NCBI GenBank assembly: GCA_023139105.1
Contig: JAGLOF010000058.1
Span: 1 to 64,000, forward strand
Source: a bacterium
GTDB taxonomy: Bacteria > Zhuqueibacterota > QNDG01 > JAGLOF01
DNA length: 64,000 nucleotides
Reading direction: 5' to 3'
Under the pieces are notes generated by a model that worked only from the letters and a program-made list of their open reading frames with translations, ran no database searches and was not told where the DNA came from. Positions 27,086 to 35,869 of this stretch are shown piece after piece. The translations under genes and the position numbers were made by a program. The first letter of the stretch is position 1. Each line of letters opens with the position of its first letter.

Positions 27086-29218
27086 ATGGAAAACCAACTT
27101 CTAAATAAACCTGTGTATGAATTAGGTTCAGTGGAAGCACTTCAATATTATGTCCATCGTAATTTTCATAAGTGGTCTTCTTGGGATAAAGTTAATGATA
27201 TCATACATGAATGCCAAACTAGCGGGAATTCACACTTTGTTTTTTTGGATGGAGGAGCAGGCTCTGGGCGGAAGTATTTTAGCCGTGGAATTGCGGAATA
27301 CCAATATCAAATACAAAGGAGTGGGGCGAAGCACTATTTTATTGATCTGGTAACAGATATAAAGGATCCAAAAAAAATATTGAGATCCATTCAAGGCGAG
27401 AATAAACATGATTTATTGAAAAGACTTAGACAGTATTTAGGGATAGAGCAGTTTCCTCTCGGTTTGGAGGGCCGTCTTATTTTGGAGGTTGTAAAATTTT
27501 GTGTTCTTTTCTTAAAAGATAACAATTTGAAAGATAGTCCTGTTACGCTTTATGATGCTATTCATGATTTTTTATTAAAGTCTTCTTATAAAGGGTTGGT
27601 TATACTACATGTCGATAATTTTAGTCAAGCTGGAGTTGGTTTTCCGGAATTTTTGCTAGATCTATGTATAGATAATAGCAAACTAGGTAATCCAATCATA
27701 GTTTTCCTTTCCGGTCAAGAAGGTGAGTGGATGAGAAGTAATCCTGCGATGGACCTTTTTTTTTATAGGCTTGAACAATATAAATTAATTTCAAAAATTA
27801 GTTTTGAACCTCTTTCAGAAAAGGAAATCAAAGAAATATTTTCAAAGCGATTGGATGTCAAAAATATTGAGAGGAAGATAGTCAAAGATAGTACTTATTA
27901 TTCTAGGGGGCAGGCACCAATCCTGGCACAACTTGTACAAAATTGGATTACCATGGGCGTTTTGATTTGTAATGAATCTGGGTGGTCATTTGTCGATAGC
28001 ACCCAATCAGAAAGCTATATGCAGTCATATAAATCAATAAAAGAGATCCATCGTTATAACGACTTAGTTTATTCAGTCTCATCTGTGCATAGACAATTTT
28101 TATTGGATTTTATAGAGTATTCTGCTCTGTGTGGGATGCAAATTCCAGTGCAACTCATTTTTCAAGCGATGAACATTTTGCCTTTACAATGGGTGGAAAA
28201 ATATCATGAAATTTCTGGATGGATACTAACACATAGCGGGTCAGATGCATCGGTAGAACCTTGTTTATTTAATCAGAGTGGCCATGAATCAGCTCAAAGT
28301 TTCATGGTAAATGGTGAAAAGGCTGATCTTCTTTGTTTTACTCAATCTTGGATGCCTCAATATTTTTTACCAAGAAAAATAAGTGAAAGGACAAGAAAAG
28401 CTAAAAAATTGTTACTAGCAAATAATATGTGTAATGTCAATTTTTATCCCCATGCCAAGCTCATATTAAAAATAGCTCGCTATGCCCAAGATAAAGTGAC
28501 TGAAACCGAACTTGAGAGTTATTTGTTCTGGGCAAGCAAATCTTACCAATATGAAGTTCTCCAAAAGTATTTTGTAAATGAAAAAACAAAGCAGATTATC
28601 AAACCTCAGTATCTTTTAGAAAGTTTTTGTAAATTTTCAAGTCACCTGCCAAGTAAGCAGATGGAACCACTAGGGGATTTTTTATGGGAAATAACATTTA
28701 AAAACTTTGAAAATCAAAGTGGATACTTTTCTATGTCAGAATTGTGCAGTTTGAGCCATAAATGGGTGGAAATTAAATTTGCCCTAAAAAAGTACGAAGA
28801 GGTAATTGTTGGTTGTGTGGCATTATTGCAATGGAGGCAATGTTGGTATCCCTTTTATTATAAAGGCTTCGCTCATCTTACCCTTGATGAACTACCTGAA
28901 GCAATGGAAATGTTTGCTGAAATTATTGAAAGGTGGGGTGGTGGAGGAACTGATGAATGTATAACTCATAATGGATTATGTTATGCTTATTTTGGAATGG
29001 GAACTGTTCATTCTGAACGAAAACAATATGATGATGCATGTTCTTTTTTTAAACATGCAATAGGCTCCATTTCAATTAAAAATGATATGGATAAACAATC
29101 ATTAGCAACTATATATTCCACTCTTGACGAATTGCTGAGAAAACAAGGGAATTTTGAAGAAGCTGAGATATATATAAACAAAGCAAATTCGATTTTGGAT
29201 GAATTGGATGCTAAATGA
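27086..29218 (+). CDS. Large P-loop ATPase-like protein with C-terminal TPRs
   Basis: 710 residues. The N-terminal ~300 look like an AAA/STAND-type module: a Walker A-like FLDGGAGSGRKYFSRG in which Arg-Lys-Tyr replaces the usual Gly-Lys-Ser/Thr, a Walker B-like LVILHVDNFSQAGVG, and the segment PIIVFLSGQEGEW where a sensor may lie. The middle is helical. The last ~150 residues contain TPR-like repeats (YYKGFAHLTLDELPEAMEMF, FGMGTVHSERKQYDDACSFF, LRKQGNFEEAEIYINKA). This layout recalls signal-transducing NTPases used in bacterial conflict systems, but the degenerate P-loop and lack of a known effector leave the role open. At 2.1 kb it is the largest cargo gene here. Confidence 0.7.
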   Translation: MENQLLNKPVYELGSVEALQYYVHRNFHKWSSWDKVNDIIHECQTSGNSHFVFLDGGAGSGRKYFSRGIAEYQYQIQRSGAKHYFIDLVTDIKDPKKILRSIQGENKHDLLKRLRQYLGIEQFPLGLEGRLILEVVKFCVLFLKDNNLKDSPVTLYDAIHDFLLKSSYKGLVILHVDNFSQAGVGFPEFLLDLCIDNSKLGNPIIVFLSGQEGEWMRSNPAMDLFFYRLEQYKLISKISFEPLSEKEIKEIFSKRLDVKNIERKIVKDSTYYSRGQAPILAQLVQNWITMGVLICNESGWSFVDSTQSESYMQSYKSIKEIHRYNDLVYSVSSVHRQFLLDFIEYSALCGMQIPVQLIFQAMNILPLQWVEKYHEISGWILTHSGSDASVEPCLFNQSGHESAQSFMVNGEKADLLCFTQSWMPQYFLPRKISERTRKAKKLLLANNMCNVNFYPHAKLILKIARYAQDKVTETELESYLFWASKSYQYEVLQKYFVNEKTKQIIKPQYLLESFCKFSSHLPSKQMEPLGDFLWEITFKNFENQSGYFSMSELCSLSHKWVEIKFALKKYEEVIVGCVALLQWRQCWYPFYYKGFAHLTLDELPEAMEMFAEIIERWGGGGTDECITHNGLCYAYFGMGTVHSERKQYDDACSFFKHAIGSISIKNDMDKQSLATIYSTLDELLRKQGNFEEAEIYINKANSILDELDAK

Positions 29219-29245
29219 GTATATTTATATTTATATTTATATTTG
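29219..29245. repeat. Short tandem repeat (TATATT)n
   Basis: About four tandem copies of a TATATT hexamer directly after the ATPase/TPR stop codon. Simple-sequence DNA with no evident role. Confidence 0.6.
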
Positions 29246-29351
29246 AGATTGAGTTGTTAATGTAATGGCTTGATTTATACATAACAATGTTGAAGTATAT
29301 AGATGGTTTTTCAGGAATGTGTCATGAGATTATTATATTGTCTTATAGATA

Positions 29352-29502
29352 ATTTGCGTTAACAATTAACTGCACAGGATGCAAACGCTGCCTGTCATCG
29401 GTGGCTATTGTTCGTCAGCCGATGGAAATGAGCGTCATTAACAGCTTTACAAGTCCGACGCTGTCGCGTCGGTTCGACGGGTTGCTGCATCATTAGCGAT
29501 GG
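29352..29502 (+). repeat. attC-like site, divergent type
   Basis: The stretch from GCGTTAACAATTAACTGCAC to GTTGCTGCATCATTAGCGAT is GC-rich and can fold (GTCCGACGCTGTCGCGTCGG, GGCTATTGTTCGTCAGCC). It occupies the expected place between two cargo genes but shares little sequence with the other sites. Boundaries are approximate. Confidence 0.45.
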
Positions 29503-29554
29503 TAGCTTTTGTTTGCACTTGTGAGCATTGTCATACCACTAAAGAGGATTATCT

Positions 29555-30352
29555 ATGTCCACTAGTAGAAAAACAATACTCATGCTCATAGGTGTGTTGG
29601 TTCTCTGGGCACTGAATATACTCGTCTTATCTCAATTTTTTGATGCTCCTGAGAGTGTAAGTAGTTTTGGGGATTCTTTTGGATGTGTAAGTGCTCTTTT
29701 TTCTGGACTTGCGTTTGTAGGGCTGATCGTGGCAATTCTTCTTCAAATGGAAGAATTAAAATTACAAAGAAAAGAATTGTCACTTACACGTGATGAGCTT
29801 GAGGGACAAAAAAAGCAATTAAGTTTACAGAATGATACATTGAAAACACAGGCATTTGAAAATATGTTTTTCCAACTATTACAGTTTCAAATAAATTTAA
29901 CTGAGTCAATTGATTCTGTAAAACCCAATAACCGCGGATTTGTTGTCACGTATAAAGGAAAAGATTGTTTTGTGGAGTTTATTAATAAAGTTCGTAGTGA
30001 GTATAGTCTTAACGCATTGAAAAATTTGGATACAAAGAAACGTTTAAAGACCGCTGTAATAAAATTTAAAGATATGTTTGATAAAGAGTTAAGCCATTAT
30101 TTAAAAAGTTTGTATCAAATATTTAAGTTTTTGGATGAGGCTAATATTCAAAAACAACAACAATATATTGATTTATTAAAAGCAATGCTTTCAAATCAAG
30201 AAATAATAATACTGCTATATCTCCATGTGTCAGATATCATTTCAGATGAGCTTAAGATGATGCTGGTGAAATATCAAGTATATGATGATATAATCCCTGG
30301 AAGCTCAATTGATAACAATCATGAGAAATTGTTGAAAGATATCGCAGTATAA
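29555..30352 (+). CDS. Putative phage abortive-infection protein (AbiC-like membrane protein)
   Basis: 265 residues. Two N-terminal membrane helices flank FGDSFGCVSALFSGLAFVGL, followed by a coiled coil (MEELKLQRKELSLTRDELEG) and FENMFFQLLQFQINLTESI. This order and wording match the family annotated as putative phage abortive infection protein. By family knowledge it may be an antiviral membrane effector, though direct evidence for the family is limited. GAGGATTATCT precedes ATG 29555. The stop codon lies inside the start of the following attC-like site (CAGTATAACGAATAA), as is common in compact cassettes. Confidence 0.72.
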   Translation: MSTSRKTILMLIGVLVLWALNILVLSQFFDAPESVSSFGDSFGCVSALFSGLAFVGLIVAILLQMEELKLQRKELSLTRDELEGQKKQLSLQNDTLKTQAFENMFFQLLQFQINLTESIDSVKPNNRGFVVTYKGKDCFVEFINKVRSEYSLNALKNLDTKKRLKTAVIKFKDMFDKELSHYLKSLYQIFKFLDEANIQKQQQYIDLLKAMLSNQEIIILLYLHVSDIISDELKMMLVKYQVYDDIIPGSSIDNNHEKLLKDIAV

Positions 30353-30520
30353 CGAATAAAATTTACACTCAACCTACGGCCCTGCGGTAAATCGGGACGT
30401 GTACGAGGCCGGTGGTGGGGCCGGGACTATTTGCATTTTCCATAAAATGAGTATTTGGCCGGAAGAGACCAAAAAAGAGAATTATATATTCATACAGCTC
30501 ACAAAACGCAGATTCAAAGT
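30343..30520 (+). repeat. attC-like site with CATAAAATGAG module
   Basis: CGCAGTATAACGAATAAAAT, the GGCCCTGCGGTAAATCGGGA block, GAGGCCGG, then CATTTTCCATAAAATGAG / GGCCGGAAGAG and AATTATATATTCATAC, ending CAAAACGCAGA. The same module recurs at 40476-40565. The right boundary is uncertain. Confidence 0.65.
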
Positions 30521-30644
30521 ATCATATCAGGAAGGTTTGTTACCTGATGATTTTGATATGCCATTTTTAAGTAATTAAAGCTGTATAAATATTCAAAGCA
30601 CATTTAATGTGACAGCTGAATTGATGAGTTTGCACTGCCTAAAG

Positions 30645-30690
30645 GCACGTGCCACACGAGTGATTGTTCATTATCATGGTCACCCGTCGG
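30645..30690. repeat. Hairpin module shared by two intercassette regions
   Basis: ACACGAGTGATTGTTCATTA and TCATGGTCACCCGTCG; the same text is at 45174-45220, where GAGTGA and TCACTC pair perfectly. It lies just before cassette start sequences in both places, so it is probably part of an attC-like site. Confidence 0.55.
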
Positions 30691-30769
30691 CTATACTAAG
30701 GTTCTACGCGTAATAATCACTTGGTTCATTTGTACTACCCACACCACATGGGATGAGGGGAAAAAATAA

Positions 30770-31321
30770 ATGAATGATAAACTAAAACAGATGGAACTTG
30801 ACCAAGCAGTAAAATATTCAAAAGATTATGAATCTTATCGTTCTTCCTTTTGGACGTCCATAGTCAATGTAAATGCTATATTAATTGGTGCATTTTCTGT
30901 AATTGTTTCAATAAATCCCAATATCTCTAAAATTCATTTTGCTATTTTTTATATAATTTCATTTATTCCAATTGGATCTATATGCCTAAGTCTTTACTTA
31001 AAAACAGACCAGTCGAAAAACAACATGCTTAAAAAAATTAGAGCAGCACTTGGCATTATAAAACCCAAAGAATCTATTCCTGATGGTGAAAAAAAATATC
31101 TTAACAAACTACAGACAATATCAATTGTATTCACAATATTGACAGCAATCTATTTTATCATATTAATCTCAACAACACCTCAAATAAGCCAAAACGCAAA
31201 AAACGCCACCATGAAAATCCACGCCCCAATAATAAAATATCCGACAAATCCTATTGGTCGTGATTCAATAATAAACCCTAATGATTCAGCCTCGTCTGGT
31301 GTTAAATTGGATATTAAATAA
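30770..31321 (+). CDS. Membrane protein of unknown function (cassette cargo)
   Basis: 183 residues. A charged, helical N-terminus (KQMELDQAVKYSKDYESYRS) precedes a hairpin of two membrane helices (IVNVNAILIGAFSVIVSI and IFYIISFIPIGSICLSLYL), a basic cytoplasmic stretch, a third helix (ISIVFTILTAIYFIILIS) and a polar tail. I do not recognise the family, though the layout resembles small membrane effectors of defence cassettes. GATGAGGGGAAAAAATAA gives a good ribosome site. The cassette is bounded by GGTTCTACGC at 30700 and GCGTAGAACC at 31471, which are exactly complementary. Confidence 0.7.
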   Translation: MNDKLKQMELDQAVKYSKDYESYRSSFWTSIVNVNAILIGAFSVIVSINPNISKIHFAIFYIISFIPIGSICLSLYLKTDQSKNNMLKKIRAALGIIKPKESIPDGEKKYLNKLQTISIVFTILTAIYFIILISTTPQISQNAKNATMKIHAPIIKYPTNPIGRDSIINPNDSASSGVKLDIK

Positions 31322-31397
31322 TGAAGTTCAACTGGAATATTATTGCCATGTTTTTCATTAGTCATTATATGCGTACTTCTTGTAGTGTATAATTATT

Positions 31398-31454
31398 AAA
31401 AGATTGGTTAAAGGCTGTAGGCTCCACCCCACACGTTGAAGCCTGTAATCTTTT
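31398..31454 (+). terminator. Possible terminator-like hairpin within the cassette
   Basis: AAAAGATT with AGGCT on the left pairs with AGCCT and AATCTTTT on the right, enclosing a 30-bp loop. There is a short T-run in the right arm only, so it may be a structural part of the attC region rather than a terminator. Confidence 0.35.
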
Positions 31455-31470
31455 CGTTCAGCGCAAATTT

Positions 31471-31568
31471 GCGTAGAACCAGCGTTTGCAAAAGACGCGG
31501 CGGTCCACGTCCGGGGCTTGCGACAGTGCCTGTCGCCGCGCATTTGAAACGTATGACGTTATGCGTAA
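31471..31568 (+). repeat. attC-like site, compact (~98 bp)
   Basis: Begins GCGTAGAACC, contains GACGCGGCGGTCCACGTC and a GCGACAGTGCCTGTCGC hairpin, and ends ACGTTATGCGTAA. Its length is closest to classical attC sites. The left end complements the start of the preceding unit, and its right end complements the end of the next unit, at 12 bp. Confidence 0.72.
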
Positions 31569-31588
31569 AAAAAATGAATGAGGATAAA

Positions 31589-32692
31589 ATGAATAAAACT
31601 GAATTTCTAAAAAGTTTTAATGTTTCAGAAACTGATTTTAGAAGAGCTGGATATTCATGGAAATTTCTTCAAGCAATAAAGAATGATTATTTAACCTATA
31701 GGCAACCTTTAGAACAAACGTGTAAAGATATTTCTGAACGTCTTGTTACTCATAGTAATGTGCATTCAATAAAACGAAGACTAAAGGATCCATATCATTT
31801 AATAGAGAAAATAATTCGGAAAAAAAATAAAAATAATGAATTTGATATTAGTATTGATAATTATAAAAGCTTGATAACTGATTTGTCAGGAGTTCGTGTC
31901 CTTCATCTTTATAAAGAAGATTGGTTAGCGATCCATAATTTCATTAGTACTACTTGGAAATTAAAAGAAAAACCAATAGCAAACATTCGTAATGGGGACT
32001 CACTAGAATATATAAATGAATTTGAAAAATATGGTTGTGATATTAATGAGCATGAACATGGATATCGGTCAATTCATTATTTGGTTGAATCACAACCTAC
32101 CGTTGAAAAGCATATAACTGAAATTCAGGTGAGAACTATATTTGAGGAAGGATGGGCCGAAGTCGATCATGATATCAGGTATCCATATGATACGGACCAT
32201 GTCATCATTAATCAATTTATCCATATGTTTAATCGATTAGCTGGTAGTGCCGATGAAATGAGCTCTTTTATTAAATATTTGAAGAGAGAACTGATCACTA
32301 TCAATGATGACTTTCAAACCGAACTAAATAAAAAAGCTAGAATTATTGAGGAACTAAAAATAACGATTGAATCTTTGAAAGTTGATCGATCTGCAAAAAA
32401 ATCATTAAATGATTCTCTTAACACTCTTTCAAATTTAAAATTTATGACAGGAAATACTATTGCTGCAATGCTCAATACAAGTGATATCAATTCAGGCGCT
32501 ATTCATGTGGCTATTAGTTCAGCATTGATGGCGACAAATGCGCGGAATATGATATTGGACAGTCATATATATGATCCTCATCCTTCTTTTTATGATGGTA
32601 CTAGTTCAACTGAGGCTAACTTAAGTGAAGAGCCTGACATTAATGATAAAAAAGATGATAATGATATGCAACCTGAAGTATCAGATGACTAG
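31589..32692 (+). CDS. RelA/SpoT-domain (p)ppGpp synthetase-like protein
   Basis: About 367 residues. The synthetase domain spans ~25-210: VHSIKRRLKDPYHLIEK, DLSGVRVLHLYKEDW, EHEHGYRSIHYLVE, and ITEIQVRTIFEEGWAEVDHD carry the conserved Arg/Lys, Asp, Tyr/His and Gln/Glu-x-x-x-x-His positions needed for pyrophosphate transfer. No HD hydrolase or TGS/ACT domain is present. A coiled coil and a ~100-residue tail of unknown type follow. Related small synthetases make (p)ppGpp, and some are toxins or antiphage sensors; no antitoxin is adjacent. ATG 31589 is preferred (AGGA upstream), an in-frame ATG lies 15 bp earlier. Cassette ends are complementary over 12 bp. Confidence 0.82.
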   Translation: MNKTEFLKSFNVSETDFRRAGYSWKFLQAIKNDYLTYRQPLEQTCKDISERLVTHSNVHSIKRRLKDPYHLIEKIIRKKNKNNEFDISIDNYKSLITDLSGVRVLHLYKEDWLAIHNFISTTWKLKEKPIANIRNGDSLEYINEFEKYGCDINEHEHGYRSIHYLVESQPTVEKHITEIQVRTIFEEGWAEVDHDIRYPYDTDHVIINQFIHMFNRLAGSADEMSSFIKYLKRELITINDDFQTELNKKARIIEELKITIESLKVDRSAKKSLNDSLNTLSNLKFMTGNTIAAMLNTSDINSGAIHVAISSALMATNARNMILDSHIYDPHPSFYDGTSSTEANLSEEPDINDKKDDNDMQPEVSDD

Positions 32693-32700
32693 TTAATATA

Positions 32701-32956
32701 TTACGCATAACGAATAAGATTTACCCTCGACCAACGGTCGAGCGGCAAATCGGGACGTGGAGTGTGGCTGGAAAGGTTTTAATGAGATGCTGAAGTATCA
32801 ACTCCATCCCACAACCCAAATAATCGGATATTTGGCTTAAGGAATGATCTTGTATGAAGTGAGCAATACTGAGGAGCCTTGTGCGGGAACGTTGCACGGG
32901 GAGCTGCGAGAGGGCGGCTGGGTGCGTTGGCCGTTCTACCTTGATTGTGGTTAAAC
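32701..32956 (+). repeat. attC-like site with the long GGAAAGG module
   Basis: TTACGCATAACGAATAAGAT, GCGGCAAATCGGGACGTGGA, then a ~190-bp module with GGAAAGGTTTTAATGAGATG, CAACTCCATCCCACAACCC, AATCGGATATT, and TTGTGCGGGAACG, ending TTGGCCGTTCTACCTTGATT and GTGGTTAAAC. Four relatives are at 34.9, 37.0, 38.4 and 43.0 kb. Confidence 0.7.
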
Positions 32957-32966
32957 ATGAGGAGGC

Positions 32967-33791
32967 ATGGTGAATTTTCCAACTTTTGGGCGTCCTGGAA
33001 CGATACTATCAACACTGATTCCAGGAAGTTTTGTTTTGTTAAATTTAATTGTAGCTGTTTGTTATTTGGCAAATTGGGAAGTAATGGGGGGGATTTTCAA
33101 TGATAATAAATATTTTGTGATATTATTATTTTTTTGTTTTGCCTATTTAATCGGCATCATACTTAAACTGCTTAAAGTTCAAAAAGCCGACCGGAAGTCA
33201 GCTGAATTTTTAGTTAAAAGAAGATTGAAAAAATGGAAGAAGAAAATTAAAAAAATTAAGAAAAAGCGAACCGATGAGAGTGTAATTCAAAAGAAAATAG
33301 ACAAAATAAAGAATAGGAAATTGCCATCCTATTTAACAGATGAATTCCCTTTTATCAAATGGATTGGGGTTGTCGCTGATAAAAAATTACCAAGTGGCGC
33401 CAAAATATTCTATGCAGAGTTTTGGAAGCCGTATATCAGAAATAGAAAGGAAAGTAATCGTGACTTTTTTAATCTCTGTAAAACTTTAATTTTGGAGCAC
33501 AGTACACAGTTTGCCCAGTCAATTTTTAATATGGAATCTGAAGTAAGGTATGTCGCAAGTATGTATTATAGCATGAGAATTCTAATTTATTTAGCTCCTG
33601 TTGTAATATTGGTGAGTCTATTATGTAAAGATTGGATTGTAAGTGTAATTGCATTTTCATTACTAGTTTTATACATCATTGCAATAAAAGAACTATTAAA
33701 ATCATTACGCTTGTTGAGAATTAAAGAGGTAACCGAAATATTTATGATGACTTATGCTTTGAAGGAGGAGTTGGCTCCTTTCTTAAAATAG
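32967..33791 (+). CDS. Membrane protein with strongly basic loop, unknown function
   Basis: 274 residues behind GAGGAGGC. Two N-terminal helices (LIPGSFVLLNLIVAVCYLA and YFVILLFFCFAYLIGIIL) are followed by a lysine-rich amphipathic segment (RLKKWKKKIKKIKKKR), a ~100-residue soluble domain, and a second helix pair (IYLAPVVILVSLLC, VIAFSLLVLYIIAI). The family is not recognised. The basic stretch suggests contact with nucleic acid or phospholipid head groups, which is inference. AT-rich; single gene between two attC-like sites. Confidence 0.68.
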   Translation: MVNFPTFGRPGTILSTLIPGSFVLLNLIVAVCYLANWEVMGGIFNDNKYFVILLFFCFAYLIGIILKLLKVQKADRKSAEFLVKRRLKKWKKKIKKIKKKRTDESVIQKKIDKIKNRKLPSYLTDEFPFIKWIGVVADKKLPSGAKIFYAEFWKPYIRNRKESNRDFFNLCKTLILEHSTQFAQSIFNMESEVRYVASMYYSMRILIYLAPVVILVSLLCKDWIVSVIAFSLLVLYIIAIKELLKSLRLLRIKEVTEIFMMTYALKEELAPFLK

Positions 33792-33792
33792 T

Positions 33793-33913
33793 ACCACATA
33801 ACGAATAAGCTTCACCCTCGACCAACGGCCCTGCGGCAAATCGGGACGTGTACGAGGCCGGAGGTGTGGATAGTATCGTTTTGGCGCACCGCAGAAATAA
33901 CCGCTATACAGAT
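33793..33913 (+). repeat. attC-like site, compact
   Basis: ACCACATAACGAATAAGCTT, CACCCTCGACCAACGGCC, CTGCGGCAAATCGGGACGTG, GAGGCCGGAGGTGTGG, ending GGCGCACCGCAGAAATAACC and TATACAGAT. CACC/GGTG, CTCG/CGAG and GGCC/GGCC can pair across it. Cleanest example of the common type. Confidence 0.72.
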
Positions 33914-33929
33914 GAGAAAATTAAGTGCT

Positions 33930-34835
33930 ATGAATAAATCGAAAGTATTCTTATTATTGATTTTATTGTTCTTGGTGGCTTGTCATTCTTCAAATCCCAG
34001 TAAACCTGATGAGTATCACTATCCATTAAGTCAACATCCAATATTGAGAATAAGTGATCTTCAGTATCAAAATATCGATAGTCTTTTTAAAGAATTTGCT
34101 CGACCATGTGAATGGGACTCAATTTACTGTGCCTATAAAAATTCATATAGTGATACACTCCGACTTGCAATCAATGAAGATTTATTAAATCAAGCAGATG
34201 CTTTTGGACTTGATCTTCATTCTTTTGCAGAATGTATTCGGATTGTATCGAATTATAATGGGCAAAATAATAAGTTATTATGTTTAGCTAACAGAATTTA
34301 TTATGAGAATGAGAGAGGCTGGGTTTTTGTATTCTTAACAAAACTAGATGGTGCCCTGGAATACAATGGAATTGAAAGTATCTTTATTAAAGAGTCTGAT
34401 AAATTATATTTATTTATTACAGACTATTTACCTTTAGAGACAGAAATTAGATATACATCGCTAAATTATGATAGTTCATCAATTGTAACTAATTTTATCC
34501 AGCCTCCAATATTTACTAGCTTTAGAGCTATTTATAATTATAGATGTAGTTTTAATTTGAGAAGAAATATAGTAGCCAATATCAAGAAACGTTCTCTTGA
34601 ATACGGTACGTATAGAAATCAAATTGATAGAGTTCTTGAATTGCTTCACTTAAATGAAGATTCAGTTAATATTCCATGCCTGATTGAAAGAGCGAAATAT
34701 GAATCAGAAGATGTATGGATTATTACTCAAATTTGGGGTACTTGGCTTTCAGTGGCTAGTGATTTGAGTCATTACCGTGTTGATGTCATTAGTGAATCTA
34801 CATATGAAACATTATTATGGTACCAATGCCAATAA
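33930..34835 (+). CDS. Putative lipoprotein, unknown function
   Basis: About 301 residues. It starts KSKVFLLLILLFLVACHSSN, a lipoprotein signal with lipobox LVAC; no retention signal can be inferred. The mature part is a soluble alpha/beta sequence with no recognised family (FAECIRIVSNYNGQNNKLLC, YENERGWVFVFLTKLDGALE). The start is ATG 33930; an upstream ATG at 33912 is in frame but lies in the site's end. Cassette ends share TATACAGAT / ATCTGTATA. Lipoproteins are frequent cargo in this array, pointing to cell-surface functions. Confidence 0.68.
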   Translation: MNKSKVFLLLILLFLVACHSSNPSKPDEYHYPLSQHPILRISDLQYQNIDSLFKEFARPCEWDSIYCAYKNSYSDTLRLAINEDLLNQADAFGLDLHSFAECIRIVSNYNGQNNKLLCLANRIYYENERGWVFVFLTKLDGALEYNGIESIFIKESDKLYLFITDYLPLETEIRYTSLNYDSSSIVTNFIQPPIFTSFRAIYNYRCSFNLRRNIVANIKKRSLEYGTYRNQIDRVLELLHLNEDSVNIPCLIERAKYESEDVWIITQIWGTWLSVASDLSHYRVDVISESTYETLLWYQCQ

Positions 34836-34839
34836 AGAA

Positions 34840-35075
34840 ATCTGTATAAAACGAATAAGATTTGCACTCGGCCTAGGGCCCTGCGGTAAATCGGGACGTG
34901 AATAGGATGCTGTAGTATCAACTCCATCCCGTAACCCAAAATAATCGGATATTGGGTTTAAGGGATGTTCTTGTACGAAGCGAGTAATATATTAACCTTG
35001 TGTGGGAACGTCGCACGCAGGTGCCTGGGAGGGGGCTGCCGGGTACGTTGGCCGTTCTACTTTGATCATGCAAAA
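34840..35075 (+). repeat. attC-like site with long module
   Basis: ATCTGTATAAAACGAATAAG, CGGCCTAGGGCCCTGCGG, ATCGGGACGTGA, then AGGATGCTGTAGTATCAACT, AATCGGATATTGGGTTTAAG, TTGTGTGGGAACGTCGC, TTGGCCGTTCTACTTTGATC. The right end is approximate. Confidence 0.65.
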
Positions 35076-35104
35076 AATATGATTTTTACAAAACGAGGTA
35101 TAAA

Positions 35105-35839
35105 ATGGTAACTCTTATAGTAGGTGCAAGTGGAGCGACTGGCCGGTTGCTTGTAGCGCAACTATTAAATTGTGGTGAGCAGGTCAAATTAATTGTCAGA
35201 GCAGAGAGTAATTGGTCTGAAACACTTACTAATCATAAAAATTTGACTATAATTCATGCGAGTGTACTTGAACTTAGTGATGCAGAGATGACTCAATTAG
35301 TCAACGGATGCAATTCAATTGCTTCTTGCCTGGGCCATAATATAAGTTTCAAGGGGATGTATGGCCATCCTCGTAAACTTGTAACAGATGCAACTAGTCG
35401 ATTGTGCAAAGCTATCAAGGCCAATAAGCCAGAAATGCCAGTAAAATTTGTACTCATGAACACTGCCGGTAATAGTAATCGCGATCTGTCAGAACACATT
35501 TCATTTGCTCAAAAATGTCTAATTTGGCTAATGCGAGTATTGTTGCCGCCACTAATAGATAATGAGAAAGCTGTAGATTTTCTACGTACTCAGATTGGAC
35601 AAGATGATAGTGAAATTGAGTGGGCTGCAGTTCGCCCGGATAATTTGAAAAATGAAAGTTATGTAACCGAGTATGAGGTATATCCTTCACCGATTCGGAG
35701 CGCGATATTTGATGCTGGCAATACGAGTCGAATTAATGTTGCACACTTCATGGCTGAATTAATTACAAACAATGAAAAATGGGAAAAGTGGAAAGGGCAA
35801 ATGCCAGTGATCTACAATAAATTATCAGAACAGTCTTAG
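35105..35839 (+). CDS. NAD(P)-binding protein of the atypical SDR/NmrA type
   Basis: 244 residues. LIVGASGATGRLLVAQLLNCG is a Rossmann GxxGxxG loop for NAD(P), followed by KLIVR at beta-2 and NGCNSIASCLGHN. FVLMNTAGNSN occupies the strand-5 position and AAVRPDNL the substrate loop. The SDR catalytic Tyr-x-x-x-Lys is not evident, so this is likely an atypical short-chain dehydrogenase. The substrate is unknown. AACGAGGTATAAA precedes ATG 35105. A beta-propeller lipoprotein gene follows after 30 bp, making this one of the rare two-gene cassettes without a toxin. Confidence 0.78.
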   Translation: MVTLIVGASGATGRLLVAQLLNCGEQVKLIVRAESNWSETLTNHKNLTIIHASVLELSDAEMTQLVNGCNSIASCLGHNISFKGMYGHPRKLVTDATSRLCKAIKANKPEMPVKFVLMNTAGNSNRDLSEHISFAQKCLIWLMRVLLPPLIDNEKAVDFLRTQIGQDDSEIEWAAVRPDNLKNESYVTEYEVYPSPIRSAIFDAGNTSRINVAHFMAELITNNEKWEKWKGQMPVIYNKLSEQS

Positions 35840-35869
35840 GTATATAACCCTTTCCAAATGGAGAATGTC

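Noticed and set aside
30447-30578. 43-codon ORF starting MSIWPEET with possible small-protein look
   Set aside because: Its first half is the CATAAAATGAG module of an attC-like site that recurs at 26.8 and 40.5 kb with different continuations; the apparent conservation is of the DNA repeat.
31436-31588. N-terminal extension of the RelA/SpoT-domain gene
   Set aside because: The extension lies in the attC-like site and crosses the cassette junction at GTTATGCGTAA.
32779-33072. Minus-strand ORFs over intercassette DNA (similar one at 38445-38769)
   Set aside because: They read across the long attC-like module and share peptides only because the module is repeated.
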